NCBI GenBank assembly: GCA_011389685.1
Contig: JAABTV010000037.1
Coordinates: 1 to 36,269 of the forward strand
DNA: 36,269 nt
From: Paracoccaceae bacterium
Lineage (GTDB): Bacteria > Pseudomonadota > Alphaproteobacteria > Rhodobacterales > Rhodobacteraceae
Direction: 5' to 3'
Positions 1 to 7,350 of this stretch are shown here, piece by piece. Within the stretch, counting starts at the first letter, position 1. Each line of letters begins with the position of its first letter. The position numbers and the translations under genes were made by a program. The notes beneath the pieces are model-generated. The model saw only the letters and a program-made list of their open reading frames with translations, did no database searches and had not been told where the DNA came from.

Positions 1-594
1 AAGGTCGCGGGCATCACGCCCGAGATCATGGAAAAGGCGCTGGCACAGGCCAAGGATGGGCGGTTGCACATCCTGGGCGAGATGAACAAGGCGCTTTCCG
101 ATGTCGGTGAGTTCAGCGTGCACGCACCGCGCATCGAGACCATGCAGATCCCGACCGACAAGATCCGTGAAGTGATCGGCTCGGGCGGCAAGGTGATCCG
201 CGAGATCGTCGAGGTTTCGGGCGCCAAGGTCGATATCAACGACGAAGGCATCATCAAGATCGCGTCGCCCAACGGGGACGCCATCAAGAAGGCCTATGAC
301 ATGATCTATTCGATCGTGGCCGAGCCGGAAGAGGGTGGCATCTACAAGGGCACGGTGGTCAAGATCGTCGATTTCGGCGCCTTCGTGAACTTCTTTGGCA
401 AGCGCGACGGGCTGGTTCATGTCAGCCAGATCGAGAACCGCCGCCTGAACCATCCGTCGGATGTGCTCAAGGAAGGTCAGGAAGTCTGGGTCAAGCTTCT
501 GGGCTTTGATGATCGTGGCAAGGTGCGCCTGTCGATGAAAGTCGTCGATCAGGAGACCGGCGAGGAAGTCAAGAACGAGGAAGCGGCGGACTGA
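1..594 (+). CDS. pnp: Polyribonucleotide nucleotidyltransferase (PNPase), C-terminal part
   Basis: The reading frame is open from base 1, so the 5' end lies outside the window; 197 residues are visible. PNPase is the phosphorolytic 3'-5' exoribonuclease of mRNA decay and a degradosome partner. The visible part holds the end of the second RNase PH core, then a KH domain ([20 protein letters not shown], with the GSGG loop) and an S1 domain starting at [18 protein letters not shown] and closing with the [11 protein letters not shown] strand. The short acidic tail after S1 ends in EEAAD. A strong intrinsic terminator follows 25 bases after the stop. The two RNA-binding domains in this order are characteristic of PNPase. 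Confidence 0.96.
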   Translation, partial: KVAGITPEIMEKALAQAKDGRLHILGEMNKALSDVGEFSVHAPRIETMQIPTDKIREVIGSGGKVIREIVEVSGAKVDINDEGIIKIASPNGDAIKKAYDMIYSIVAEPEEGGIYKGTVVKIVDFGAFVNFFGKRDGLVHVSQIENRRLNHPSDVLKEGQEVWVKLLGFDDRGKVRLSMKVVDQETGEEVKNEEAAD

Positions 595-618
595 TTTCCG
601 CCTGATCCGAGTTACAAG

Positions 619-651
619 GGGTCCCGGCAGATGTGCCGGGGCCCGTTTTTT
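619..651 (+). terminator. Intrinsic terminator of pnp
   Basis: An 11-bp stem (619-629 with 634-644, including one T-G wobble) closes a 4-base loop and is followed by six T residues. It lies between pnp and the convergent peroxiredoxin gene, whose stop codon is at 670-672. Confidence 0.85.
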
Positions 652-669
652 CGCTCTGCCGGCGGCGGA

Positions 670-1323
670 TCAGCTGGGGTCGGCGGTGGTGCGCAGGTAG
701 GGCAGCTTGAATTCGACATTGCCGAATTTCTTCTTGGCGTCCTCGTCCGAGACGGTGAGCGCGACGATCACGTCCTGGCCCTTGACCCAGTTCGCCCCGG
801 TGGCGATGGGGGTTTCGTAGGTGGCCTGAAGCGCATCGAGGGCGCGCAGCACCTCGGCAAAGTTGCGGCCCACGGACATCGGATAGGTCATGGTCAACTG
901 CACCTTCTTGTTGGGTGCGATGATGAAAACCGACCGGACCGAGGAGCTGTCGGCGGCGGTGCGGCCATCGGGCAGATAGGCATCGGCGGGCAGCATGTCG
1001 AACGCCTTGGATACTTCAAGCGAGGTGTCGGCGATGATCGGAAAGCCCGCTTCGGTCCCGGCATAGCTGGAGATGTCGGATTTCCATTTCACATGCTCCT
1101 CGGCGTCGTCGACCGACAGGCCGATCACCTTGGTGCCGCGTTTTTCCCACTCCTCGGCCAATTGCGCGACCGCGCCGAATTCGGTGGTGCAGACGGGCGT
1201 GAAATCCTTGGGGTGCGAGAACAGGATCGCCCAGCTGTCGCCGATCCAGTCATGGAAACGGATCGTGCCCTTATCGGTTTCGGCGGTGAAGTCGGGGACG
1301 GTGTCGTTGATGCGAATGCCCAT
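670..1323 (-). CDS. 1-Cys peroxiredoxin (Prx6 type)
   Basis: A 217-residue thiol peroxidase of the AhpC/TSA family that reduces hydrogen peroxide and organic peroxides in the cytoplasm. The peroxidatic motif FTPVCTTEF places the catalytic Cys at residue 45. No other cysteine occurs in the protein, so it must be a 1-Cys enzyme that depends on an external thiol. The C-terminal half (around TYPMSVGRNFAEVLRALDAL) matches the 1-cysPrx_C extension of Prx6 proteins. The start at 1323 is chosen because AAAGGAG lies 7 bases upstream; the frame continues 13 codons further without a ribosome-binding site. The gene is convergent with pnp. Length is normal for the family. Confidence 0.93.
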   Translation of the reverse strand: MGIRINDTVPDFTAETDKGTIRFHDWIGDSWAILFSHPKDFTPVCTTEFGAVAQLAEEWEKRGTKVIGLSVDDAEEHVKWKSDISSYAGTEAGFPIIADTSLEVSKAFDMLPADAYLPDGRTAADSSSVRSVFIIAPNKKVQLTMTYPMSVGRNFAEVLRALDALQATYETPIATGANWVKGQDVIVALTVSDEDAKKKFGNVEFKLPYLRTTADPS

Positions 1324-1488
1324 GTTTCGAGTCTCCTTTCGGGTCTTGGTCAATTTTTCCATGCTTGAGATATTATCTTCCGCAGCGTTTTACACCCCCT
1401 GTCTTGCAGCGCGGCGGCCGGGGTGACACAGTGCCGCGAGACCGGATTCCCGGGCGATCTTGCCCGCGCTGAGAATGGGAGAGACCAG

Positions 1489-2934
1489 ATGATCGAGAAG
1501 CGTCAGTTCTATATCAACGGTGAATGGGTGGACCCGAAAGAGGGCCGTGATCATCACGTGACCGACCCTTCAACGGAAGAACCGGCAGCGGTGATTTCGC
1601 TGGGCGGGCAGGCTGATACCGATGCGGCCGTGGCCGCGGCGAGGGCGGCCTTTCCCGGCTGGATGGCCACGCCCAAGGAAGAGCGCATCGCGCTTCTGGA
1701 AAAGCTGATGGAGATCTACAAGGCCCGCGCCGAGGACATGGCGCAGACGATCACCATGGAGATGGGCGCGCCGATCGAGATGTCCAAGACCCAGCAATGG
1801 GGCGCGGGCTATGGCCATCTCAAGAATTTCGTGCGCGCGGCCAAGGGGTTCGAGATGATCCGTCCGCTGGGCGATCATGCCCCCAATGACCGGATCATTT
1901 ACGAGCCGGTGGGCGTGACCGCGCTGATCACGCCATGGAACTGGCCGATGAACCAGATCACGCTCAAGTTCGGGGCGGCGGCGGTGGCCGGTTGCACGAT
2001 GATCCTCAAACCCAGCGAGGAAACGCCGCTCGATGCGATGCTTTTCGCCGAGATGATCGACGAGGCGGGGTTCCCGAAGGGCGTGTTCAACCTTGTGAAC
2101 GGTGACGGTGCGGGCGTGGGCAGCCAGCTTTCGGCGCATGCCGATGTCGACATGATCTCGTTCACCGGCTCGACCCGGGCGGGGCGGCTGATCTCGAAAT
2201 CGGCGGCCGATACGCTCAAGAAAGTGCATCTTGAGCTGGGCGGCAAGGGCGCCAACGTGATCTTTGCCGATGCCGATGAAAAGGCGGTCAAGCGCGGTGT
2301 CATCCACATGATGAACAACTCGGGCCAGAGCTGTAACGCGCCCAGCCGGATGCTGGTGCAGCGCGAAAAATACGACCAGGTGGTGGAAGAGGCGGCCAGC
2401 GTGGCCAATTCGATCAAGGTGGGCAACCCCCATGAAGAAGGCCGCCATATCGGCCCGGTGGTGAACGAGACCCAGTGGAACAAGATCCAGGACCTGATCC
2501 AGGTCGGGATCGACGAGGGCGCGCGGCTTGTCGCCGGGGGCACCGGGCGGCCCGAGGGACTCAACAAGGGGTATTACGTGCGACCCACCGTCTTTGCCGA
2601 TGTGAACAACCAGATGCGGATCGCGCGCGAAGAGATTTTCGGCCCCGTGCTGACCATCATCCCGTTCGGGAGCGAGGAAGAGGCGATCGAGATCGCCAAT
2701 GACACGCCCTATGGCCTGACCAACTATGTCCAGACGCAGGACGGGGCGCGGCTCAACCGGATGGCGCGGGCGCTGCGCTCGGGAATGGTCGAGATGAATG
2801 GCCAGCCGCGCGGTGCGGGGGCGCCCTTCGGCGGGATGAAGCAATCGGGCAATGGCCGCGAGGGCGGCGTCTTTGGCATCGAGGATTTCCTCGAAGTGAA
2901 GGCGGTTTCGGGCTGGTCGAACGAGAACGACTGA
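1489..2934 (+). CDS. NAD(P)-dependent aldehyde dehydrogenase family protein
   Basis: A 481-residue enzyme that oxidises an aldehyde to its acid. Visible hallmarks are the TPWNWP strand, the FTGSTRAGR nucleotide-binding turn, ELGGKGANVIF with the conserved Glu249, and NSGQSCNAPSR with the catalytic Cys282. The C-terminal GAPFGGMKQSGNGREGG segment is also typical. The start at 1489 has GGGAGAG upstream; an in-frame ATG at 1423 would add 22 residues with no family match. The gene is divergent from the peroxiredoxin, which could suggest a shared oxidative-stress role, but the substrate cannot be read from sequence. A terminator follows directly. Confidence 0.93.
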   Translation: MIEKRQFYINGEWVDPKEGRDHHVTDPSTEEPAAVISLGGQADTDAAVAAARAAFPGWMATPKEERIALLEKLMEIYKARAEDMAQTITMEMGAPIEMSKTQQWGAGYGHLKNFVRAAKGFEMIRPLGDHAPNDRIIYEPVGVTALITPWNWPMNQITLKFGAAAVAGCTMILKPSEETPLDAMLFAEMIDEAGFPKGVFNLVNGDGAGVGSQLSAHADVDMISFTGSTRAGRLISKSAADTLKKVHLELGGKGANVIFADADEKAVKRGVIHMMNNSGQSCNAPSRMLVQREKYDQVVEEAASVANSIKVGNPHEEGRHIGPVVNETQWNKIQDLIQVGIDEGARLVAGGTGRPEGLNKGYYVRPTVFADVNNQMRIAREEIFGPVLTIIPFGSEEEAIEIANDTPYGLTNYVQTQDGARLNRMARALRSGMVEMNGQPRGAGAPFGGMKQSGNGREGGVFGIEDFLEVKAVSGWSNEND

Positions 2935-2958
2935 TCCGATCCGATGGACTGTGACAGG

Positions 2959-2991
2959 ATCCGGGGCTATGACGGCCCCGGATTTTCTTTT
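2959..2991 (+). terminator. Intrinsic terminator of the aldehyde dehydrogenase gene
   Basis: A 9-bp perfect stem (2959-2967 with 2975-2983) and a 7-base loop are followed by the T-rich run TTTCTTTTT. Only 10 bases separate its tail from the start codon of the next gene. Confidence 0.85.
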
Positions 2992-3001
2992 TGAGTGACG
3001 C

Positions 3002-4030
3002 ATGGCCGAGACCACGATCACATTCGTTCCCGAGACGGTGCACAAGCGCGACGTGTTCTCGGAGACCATATCGGGGCATCTCGCCGAGCGGCCGGAGTGC
3101 AAGGTGGTGCTGCGCAAACTCGACGGGGTGCCGTGGTGGGCGCGGCCGGTGGCGTGGGTTCTGGCCCGGCGCGAGATCGCCGGGTTGCGCGCGGTTGCCG
3201 GGATCGAGGGCGCGCCTGCGCTGTTGCGGGTGGATCGCGAAGGGTTGTTGCGCAGCTGGTCGCAGGGGACGCCCTTGCAACTGGCCAAGCCGGATCACGC
3301 AGAATGGTATCGCGATGCCAAACGGCTCCTGCGCGCGATGCGGCGGCGCGGGGTGACGCATAACGACATCGCCAAGCCGCAGAACTGGTTGATGACGCCG
3401 GAGGGCCGGGCGGCGGTGATCGACTTTCAACTGGCCTCGGTGCATCGCCGGAAGGGTCAGCTTTTCAGGGTGATGGCGCGGGAGGATTTGCGCCACCTGC
3501 TGAAGCAGAAGCGCCGCTATGCGCCGCATCTTCTGACCGCATCGGAACGGCGGATGCTGGAGCACAAGGCCTGGCCCACGCGGGTCTGGATGGCGACGGG
3601 CAAGCGGGCCTATAATTTCGTGACCCGGCGGCTGATGAACTGGTCGGACGGGGAGGGCACCGAGGACCGGATCGAACGCGACGGCGCGGCGGTGCGCGCG
3701 GCGCTGATGGCGGGTGGCGGGGTGCGCGAGGTGGCGCTTTTTACCTACCCGTTGCCATCTCGTGGCGTGGGGCTTTATGCCTTTGCCGAGACCGATCTGG
3801 ACCACGCGGGTTTGCGGGCGCGGGTGGGCGAGGCGCAGGCAGAGCTGGTCCAGCCGGTGGCCCGGTTGCCGCGCCGGGCCGATGGACATTTGTGCGAAGA
3901 CGCGTTGCAATTGGTGGCGACGAACCGTCTGGACGAGCTGGAGGCGATGATGGCGGCCGAGCCTGATCTGGCGGAGATTCTGAAGCCGATCATCGCGGGG
4001 CGGCAGAACCTGACCGACCGGGTATTTTAG
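3002..4030 (+). CDS. Kinase-fold protein (RIO/InaA-like) with an AMP-ligase-like C-terminus
   Basis: A 342-residue protein. Residues 30-150 look like a compact protein-kinase or phosphotransferase fold: HNDIAKPQN (His120, Asp122, Asn128) fits the catalytic loop and VIDFQLA (Asp141, DFQ instead of DFG) fits the metal-binding loop. Residues from about 235 onward (VREVALFTYPLPSRGVGLYAFAE) resemble the C-terminal subdomain of AMP-dependent acyl-CoA synthetases, without any adenylation core. I do not recognise a named family with this arrangement, and the substrate is unknown. The start is uncertain: no Shine-Dalgarno sequence precedes the ATG at 3002 and a terminator sits just upstream. A GTG at 3038 is an alternative. 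Confidence 0.75.
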   Translation: MAETTITFVPETVHKRDVFSETISGHLAERPECKVVLRKLDGVPWWARPVAWVLARREIAGLRAVAGIEGAPALLRVDREGLLRSWSQGTPLQLAKPDHAEWYRDAKRLLRAMRRRGVTHNDIAKPQNWLMTPEGRAAVIDFQLASVHRRKGQLFRVMAREDLRHLLKQKRRYAPHLLTASERRMLEHKAWPTRVWMATGKRAYNFVTRRLMNWSDGEGTEDRIERDGAAVRAALMAGGGVREVALFTYPLPSRGVGLYAFAETDLDHAGLRARVGEAQAELVQPVARLPRRADGHLCEDALQLVATNRLDELEAMMAAEPDLAEILKPIIAGRQNLTDRVF

Positions 4031-4101
4031 CCGCTCACGGGGCTTTTCTTTTGTCGGTCACGTCATATATTTTCTTTTGAATGTGAAATCGGGAGGCTGA
4101 T

Positions 4102-4536
4102 ATGGCCCAATCCAGGAAACTGATCTGTCTCGACTGTGGACAGGTGAACCGGCTGCCAGCGGAACGGCTGGGCGCGGGGGCGAAATGTGGTACATGCGGG
4201 GCGCGGTTGATCACGGGCAAGGTGGCCGAGGTCGATCTGGCGGTGCTGGAAAAGGCTGCGCGGAATGACGATCTGCCGCTGGTGGTGGATTTCTGGGCAC
4301 CATGGTGCGGCCCTTGCCGGACGATGGCGCCGGAGTTTTCCAAGGCGGCACAAGAGCTTGGGCCTCGGGCGCGTCTGGTCAAGCTGAACACCGAAGCGCA
4401 TCCCGAAGCGGGGGCGAAATACGGCATACGCGGTATTCCCACAATGGCCGGTTTCGTAGGCGGACGGGAGAAAGCGCGTCAGTCGGGCGCGATGCCTGCG
4501 GCGCAGATCGTGAACTGGGTGAAAACCACCGTGTGA
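4102..4536 (+). CDS. trxC: Thioredoxin 2 (zinc-ribbon thioredoxin)
   Basis: A 144-residue disulfide reductase. The N-terminus carries two CxxC pairs (Cys9/Cys12 and Cys29/Cys32) that form the zinc ribbon distinguishing TrxC from TrxA. The thioredoxin fold follows with the active site WCGPC (Cys69, Cys72) and the cis-proline loop GIPT. GGAGG sits 6 bases before the ATG. The gene is convergent with a small membrane-protein gene that ends 9 bases after the trxC stop. Confidence 0.94.
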   Translation: MAQSRKLICLDCGQVNRLPAERLGAGAKCGTCGARLITGKVAEVDLAVLEKAARNDDLPLVVDFWAPWCGPCRTMAPEFSKAAQELGPRARLVKLNTEAHPEAGAKYGIRGIPTMAGFVGGREKARQSGAMPAAQIVNWVKTTV

Positions 4537-4545
4537 TCCGGGTGG

Positions 4546-4767
4546 TCAGCGCGTGGCACGTGCCCGTGTTGAATCGTCAGGCATGGTCAGGGCGCGCGTG
4601 ATTTGCATGTGCAGGTAGACCCCGGCCATGACCAGCGCTGCCGGGACGAGGGATGCGGCGATATAGATCATCAGCGCCTGAAACCAGGTGGCGTCAGAGA
4701 ATACAAGTGCCGTGATCGAGGCGACAACGCCAAGGAAACTGGAGAGGAGGATCACCACAAATGCCAT
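4546..4767 (-). CDS. Small two-helix membrane protein, unknown function
   Basis: A 73-residue protein with two predicted membrane helices, residues 2-24 (FVVILLSSFLGVVASITALVF) and about 30-52 (ALMIYIAASLVPAALVMAGVYL), and a short basic cytoplasmic tail. I do not recognise a family. AAAGG lies about 9 bases before the ATG, supporting the start. It stands alone, and its upstream region (4768-4999) contains a plausible promoter with an overlapping palindrome. Confidence 0.7.
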   Translation of the reverse strand: MAFVVILLSSFLGVVASITALVFSDATWFQALMIYIAASLVPAALVMAGVYLHMQITRALTMPDDSTRARATR

Positions 4768-4894
4768 CTGCGAACCTTTCGTCGACCGTTTTCCTGTCCT
4801 GCTTGACCAACTTCGACCGCAAATGCGCCGGAATTAGGGCGGGAAACGGGTTGAGTTGTGGCGAGATTGGATTCCACTCAATACAACCTAAAGT

Positions 4895-4923
4895 TTATTA
4901 CACAGAAGTTTACATCAGGTAAA
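4895..4923 (-). promoter_or_regulatory. Predicted sigma-70-like promoter with overlapping palindromic operator
   Basis: On the minus strand a TTTACC (-35, bases 4918-4923), a 17-base spacer and TAATAA (-10, bases 4895-4900) face the gene at 4546-4767. The -35 lies inside the palindrome GTTTAC-N5-GTAAAC (4908-4924). A direct repeat AAGTTTA occurs at 4891 and 4906. This AT-rich patch stands out in a GC-rich window. The rest of 4768-4999 shows nothing I can name. Confidence 0.4.
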
Positions 4924-4999
4924 CAGGCAACCCGGTGCGGCAGCGGAGATCGGCCGACAGAAACGAATCGGGTGAGTCGCATGAGGGGGACGGTTCAGA

Positions 5000-5386
5000 T
5001 CAGATCTCCGCGACGACCTTTTCAAGCATGTCGCGAACCTGTGCGGCGACCTTCTTGAGTTCGTCATTGTCGATGGCGACCATGGAAGCGACCGGATCGA
5101 CCGCCGAAACCTCGACCCCGTGATCGGTGGCGCGCAGAATCACGTTGCAGGGCAGCATCGTGCCAAGCTTTGGTTCATGGCCGATGGCCTGCCAGGCCAA
5201 TCCCGGATTGCAGGCGCCGAGGATACGGTAATCATCCATGTCCTTGTCGAGCTTCTTCTTCATCGTGGCCTTGACGTCGATCTCGGTCAGCACGCCGAAA
5301 CCGGCATCCGACAGGGCCTTTCGGGTGCGGGTATCGACCTCATCGAAGCCGGCATCCGTGAAAGTGCGATCAAGTGTGTAGGACAT
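5000..5386 (-). CDS. DUF302 domain protein
   Basis: A 128-residue protein of the DUF302 family: an N-terminal strand and helix segment (YTLDRTFTDAGFDEVDTRTRK), the middle GFGVLTEIDVKATMKKKL stretch, and the LGACNPGLAWQAIGHEPKLG segment typical of these proteins. The biochemical role is unknown; members are often found near redox or metal-stress genes. The start at 5386 is chosen because AGGAG lies about 8 bases upstream; five extra codons upstream have no such site. The gene lies 17 bases downstream of an L,D-transpeptidase gene on the same strand, so the two are probably co-transcribed. Confidence 0.85.
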   Translation of the reverse strand: MSYTLDRTFTDAGFDEVDTRTRKALSDAGFGVLTEIDVKATMKKKLDKDMDDYRILGACNPGLAWQAIGHEPKLGTMLPCNVILRATDHGVEVSAVDPVASMVAIDNDELKKVAAQVRDMLEKVVAEI

Positions 5387-5403
5387 GGAAAACTCCTGCA
5401 AAA

Positions 5404-5961
5404 TCAGAGGACAGTGACCTTGGTGCCGATCGGCACCCGTTCATAGAGGTCGATCGCATGCTCGTTTATCATGCGGATACAGCCATTCGACACGGAGCGC
5501 CCGATCGAGTTGGGCTGGGTTGTGCCGTGGATGCGGTAATAGGTGTCGCGCCCGTTCTGGAAGAGATAGAGCGCGCGGGCGCCGAGGGGGTTGTCGGGGC
5601 CGCCGGCCTGGACGTAATCGTTGTCCTTGAACTTGGCATAGGTCCCAGGCTCGCGCTCGATCATTTCGTCGGTGGGGCGCCATGTGGGCCATTTCTTCTT
5701 GACGTCGATCGTGGCGGTCCCGGTGAACTCCAGCCCGGCCTTGCCGACGCCCACGCCATAGCGCAGGGCGCGGCGGGGTTCGGTGATGAAGTAGAGAAAA
5801 TGCGCCTTGGGCAGGACCAGGAGTTGACCGGGAGTGTAAGCCGCGGAAATCCTTACGGTTTGAGGGGTGAAGACCGGATCGAGTTGGAACGCGGCGCGGG
5901 CCACGTGGGGCGCGGCGAGGGTGGAAGCGGCAGCGGCGAGGAATGTGCGACGGTTGAACAT
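5404..5961 (-). CDS. L,D-transpeptidase (YkuD/ErfK family), secreted
   Basis: A 185-residue enzyme that forms 3-3 peptidoglycan cross-links or attaches proteins to peptidoglycan in the periplasm. The YkuD active site is visible: the HGT motif at His145 and SNGCIRM with catalytic Cys161. The N-terminus MFNRRTFLAAAASTLAAPHVARA looks like a Tat-type signal peptide with twin arginines. The start at 5961 is preferred because it places the twin-arginine motif at the very N-terminus. An ATG at 6000 in the same frame is possible but also lacks a good ribosome-binding site. A TATAAT lies at 5981-5986 on this strand, without a recognisable -35 element. Confidence 0.9.
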   Translation of the reverse strand: MFNRRTFLAAAASTLAAPHVARAAFQLDPVFTPQTVRISAAYTPGQLLVLPKAHFLYFITEPRRALRYGVGVGKAGLEFTGTATIDVKKKWPTWRPTDEMIEREPGTYAKFKDNDYVQAGGPDNPLGARALYLFQNGRDTYYRIHGTTQPNSIGRSVSNGCIRMINEHAIDLYERVPIGTKVTVL

Positions 5962-6212
5962 GGTTGATCCCAACGGGTTGATTATATCCGATTTTGTCAT
6001 GCAGGGCGGAAATATCAATACTTGCCTACCCTATCGCACGAAATCGTTAAAGCCCTGTGGAGCGGGCCGAATCGAAGGGTGACTCGCGTGCACCATCCGG
6101 CTGCCGCCCGGCTGTCGGGGAATTTGCGGATATGCGGGGCGCAGGCGGTTAACGCAGCGCGCGGATGAAGCGAACGTGAAGGATACGGGCGGTCAGCGTG
6201 GCGCAGAATGCA

Positions 6213-6240
6213 GAACGCGGCCCACGATGGGGCCGCGTTC
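6213..6240 (-). terminator. Probable terminator of the cold-shock gene
   Basis: An 11-bp perfect stem (6213-6223 with 6230-6240) with a 6-base loop lies about 30 bases after the stop of the cold-shock gene. There is no real T-run on either side, so it may work as a weak or factor-assisted terminator, or as a 3' stabilising hairpin. The remainder of 6019-6272 contains nothing else I can support. Confidence 0.6.
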
Positions 6241-6272
6241 GATCATTTGGTCCCGAGTGATCGGGAAAAGGC

Positions 6273-6479
6273 TCAGGCCAGCGCGATGTTGGCGGCCGAT
6301 TCGCGACCGTCACGGCCGGATTCGACGTCAAACGTCACTTTCTGGTCGTCCGCGAGGCTGGTGAGGCCCGAACGCTCCAGCGCGCTGATGTGGATGAAAA
6401 CATCCTTGCCGCCCGTTTCGGGTGCGATGAAGCCGAAGCCTTTAGTTGCGTTGAACCATTTTACGGTGCCATTGGCCAT
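6273..6479 (-). CDS. Cold-shock protein (CspA family)
   Basis: A 68-residue single cold-shock domain that binds single-stranded RNA or DNA. RNP1 is KGFGFI at 13-18 and RNP2 is DVFIH at 26-30; length and the opening MANGTVKWFN are standard. GGAG lies about 10 bases before the ATG at 6479. Between 6501 and 6525, in the probable 5' leader, GTTGCCCGC and GCGGCAAC can pair with one bulge, which could give a leader hairpin as in other cold-shock mRNAs. Confidence 0.95.
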   Translation of the reverse strand: MANGTVKWFNATKGFGFIAPETGGKDVFIHISALERSGLTSLADDQKVTFDVESGRDGRESAANIALA

Positions 6480-6709
6480 ATCCGTAGTCTCCATTCATTT
6501 CGTTGCCCGCGGAAATGCGGCAACCCGGCGTCGTTGGTCTGGATCGAGTGACTGAACGCCGTGTGAAGGGAGACAGTGGGTCGAAAAAGAATAACATCTG
6601 CAACGCCGCGTATGGACGATGAGGAGAGGGATGGCAAGGGAAATCGGTGGCTGGGAGAGCAATGGCAGATTTTACCTGACGTTAACCATGGATACCGCAG
6701 CATCGGGGC

Positions 6710-7231
6710 ATGTCGAACTACCGCCGCTGGCACATTCCGGGCAAGCCCGTCTTCTTTACCGCCCGCCTTGATGAGCGCGGGTCTTCGCTTCTGGTGGAGG
6801 AGGTGGTGCGGCTGCGCGCAGCGGTGCGAGCGACGATGGAGGGCCGGCCGTTCGATATCGTTGCCTGGGTGGTGCTGCCCGACCACATGCATTGCCTGTG
6901 GCGGTTGCCGGAGGGGGATAACGACTATTCGACGAGGTGGCGGCTGATCAAGGGGCGATTCGCGCATGGCCTGGATGAGCGGACCCGGTCGGCGAGCAAG
7001 CGACACAAGAAGGAAAGGGGGCTCTGGCAACGCCGCTTCTGGGAGCATCATGTCCGAGGCGCGGCGGATTTCGACGCGCATATGCGGTATTGCTGGGGTG
7101 ATCCGGTGAAACACGGCCTGGTGACGCGCGCGGCGGACTGGCCCTATTCCTCTTTTCATCGGGATGTGCTTCGGGGCCGGGTGGGGGCGGACTGGTCAGG
7201 TCCGGTGCCCGATGGCGATTTCGGAGAGTAG
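6710..7231 (+). CDS. REP-associated tyrosine transposase (RAYT, Y1_Tnp/HUH family)
   Basis: A 173-residue single-domain HUH nuclease. His59-Met60-His61 in LPDHMHCLW is the metal-binding HUH motif, and Tyr127 in HMRYCWGDPVKHGLV is the expected catalytic tyrosine. RAYTs are domesticated relatives of IS200/IS605 transposases that act on REP hairpins. The stop codon TAG is part of the GTAG head of a REP hairpin, and two REPs in inverted orientation follow (7228-7328). No accessory orfB and no second copy are seen in the window, so this is not a standard insertion sequence. The start has no strong ribosome-binding site; the 230 bases before it hold the cold-shock leader and nothing else recognisable. 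Confidence 0.9.
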   Translation: MSNYRRWHIPGKPVFFTARLDERGSSLLVEEVVRLRAAVRATMEGRPFDIVAWVVLPDHMHCLWRLPEGDNDYSTRWRLIKGRFAHGLDERTRSASKRHKKERGLWQRRFWEHHVRGAADFDAHMRYCWGDPVKHGLVTRAADWPYSSFHRDVLRGRVGADWSGPVPDGDFGE

Positions 7232-7328
7232 GGTGGGTGGTTCTTCGCGCATGCGAAGGTTCACCCACGCAATGGCTTTGACCGGGGGTGGGTGAACCCG
7301 GCATGATTGCCGGAACCACCCACCCTAC
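7228..7328. repeat. Inverted pair of REP hairpins (BIME-like) next to the RAYT gene
   Basis: REP 1 begins with the head GTAG at 7228 and has the stem GTGGGTG (7234-7240) plus CTTCGC (7243-7248), pairing with GCGAAG (7253-7258) and CACCCAC (7262-7268). REP 2 has GTGGGTG (7288-7294) plus CCGGCA (7298-7303), pairing with TGCCGG (7308-7313) and CACCCAC (7317-7323), and ends in CTAC (7325-7328), the complement of GTAG. The outer arms TAGGGTGGGTGGTT (7229-7242) and its complement (7314-7327) also pair, so the whole unit can form one cruciform. It lies between convergent genes and may serve as a two-way terminator. Confidence 0.88.
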
Positions 7329-7350
7329 CGCGTTTTGCGGCGGCCACGAT

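Noticed and set aside
4031..4070. Terminator after the kinase-fold gene (AGCC...GGCT followed by TTTTCTTTT)
   Set aside because: The T-rich run is present but the possible stem is only 4 bp, too weak to support.
5981..5986. TATAAT on the minus strand as a promoter of the L,D-transpeptidase gene
   Set aside because: A perfect -10 but no -35-like sequence at 16-18 bases; a TTGATA lies 26 bases away, which is too far. Kept only as a remark in the gene entry.
6710..7328. RAYT gene as a complete IS200/IS605 insertion sequence
   Set aside because: No orfB/tnpB and no second copy; the flanking hairpins have REP features, so a domesticated RAYT fits better.
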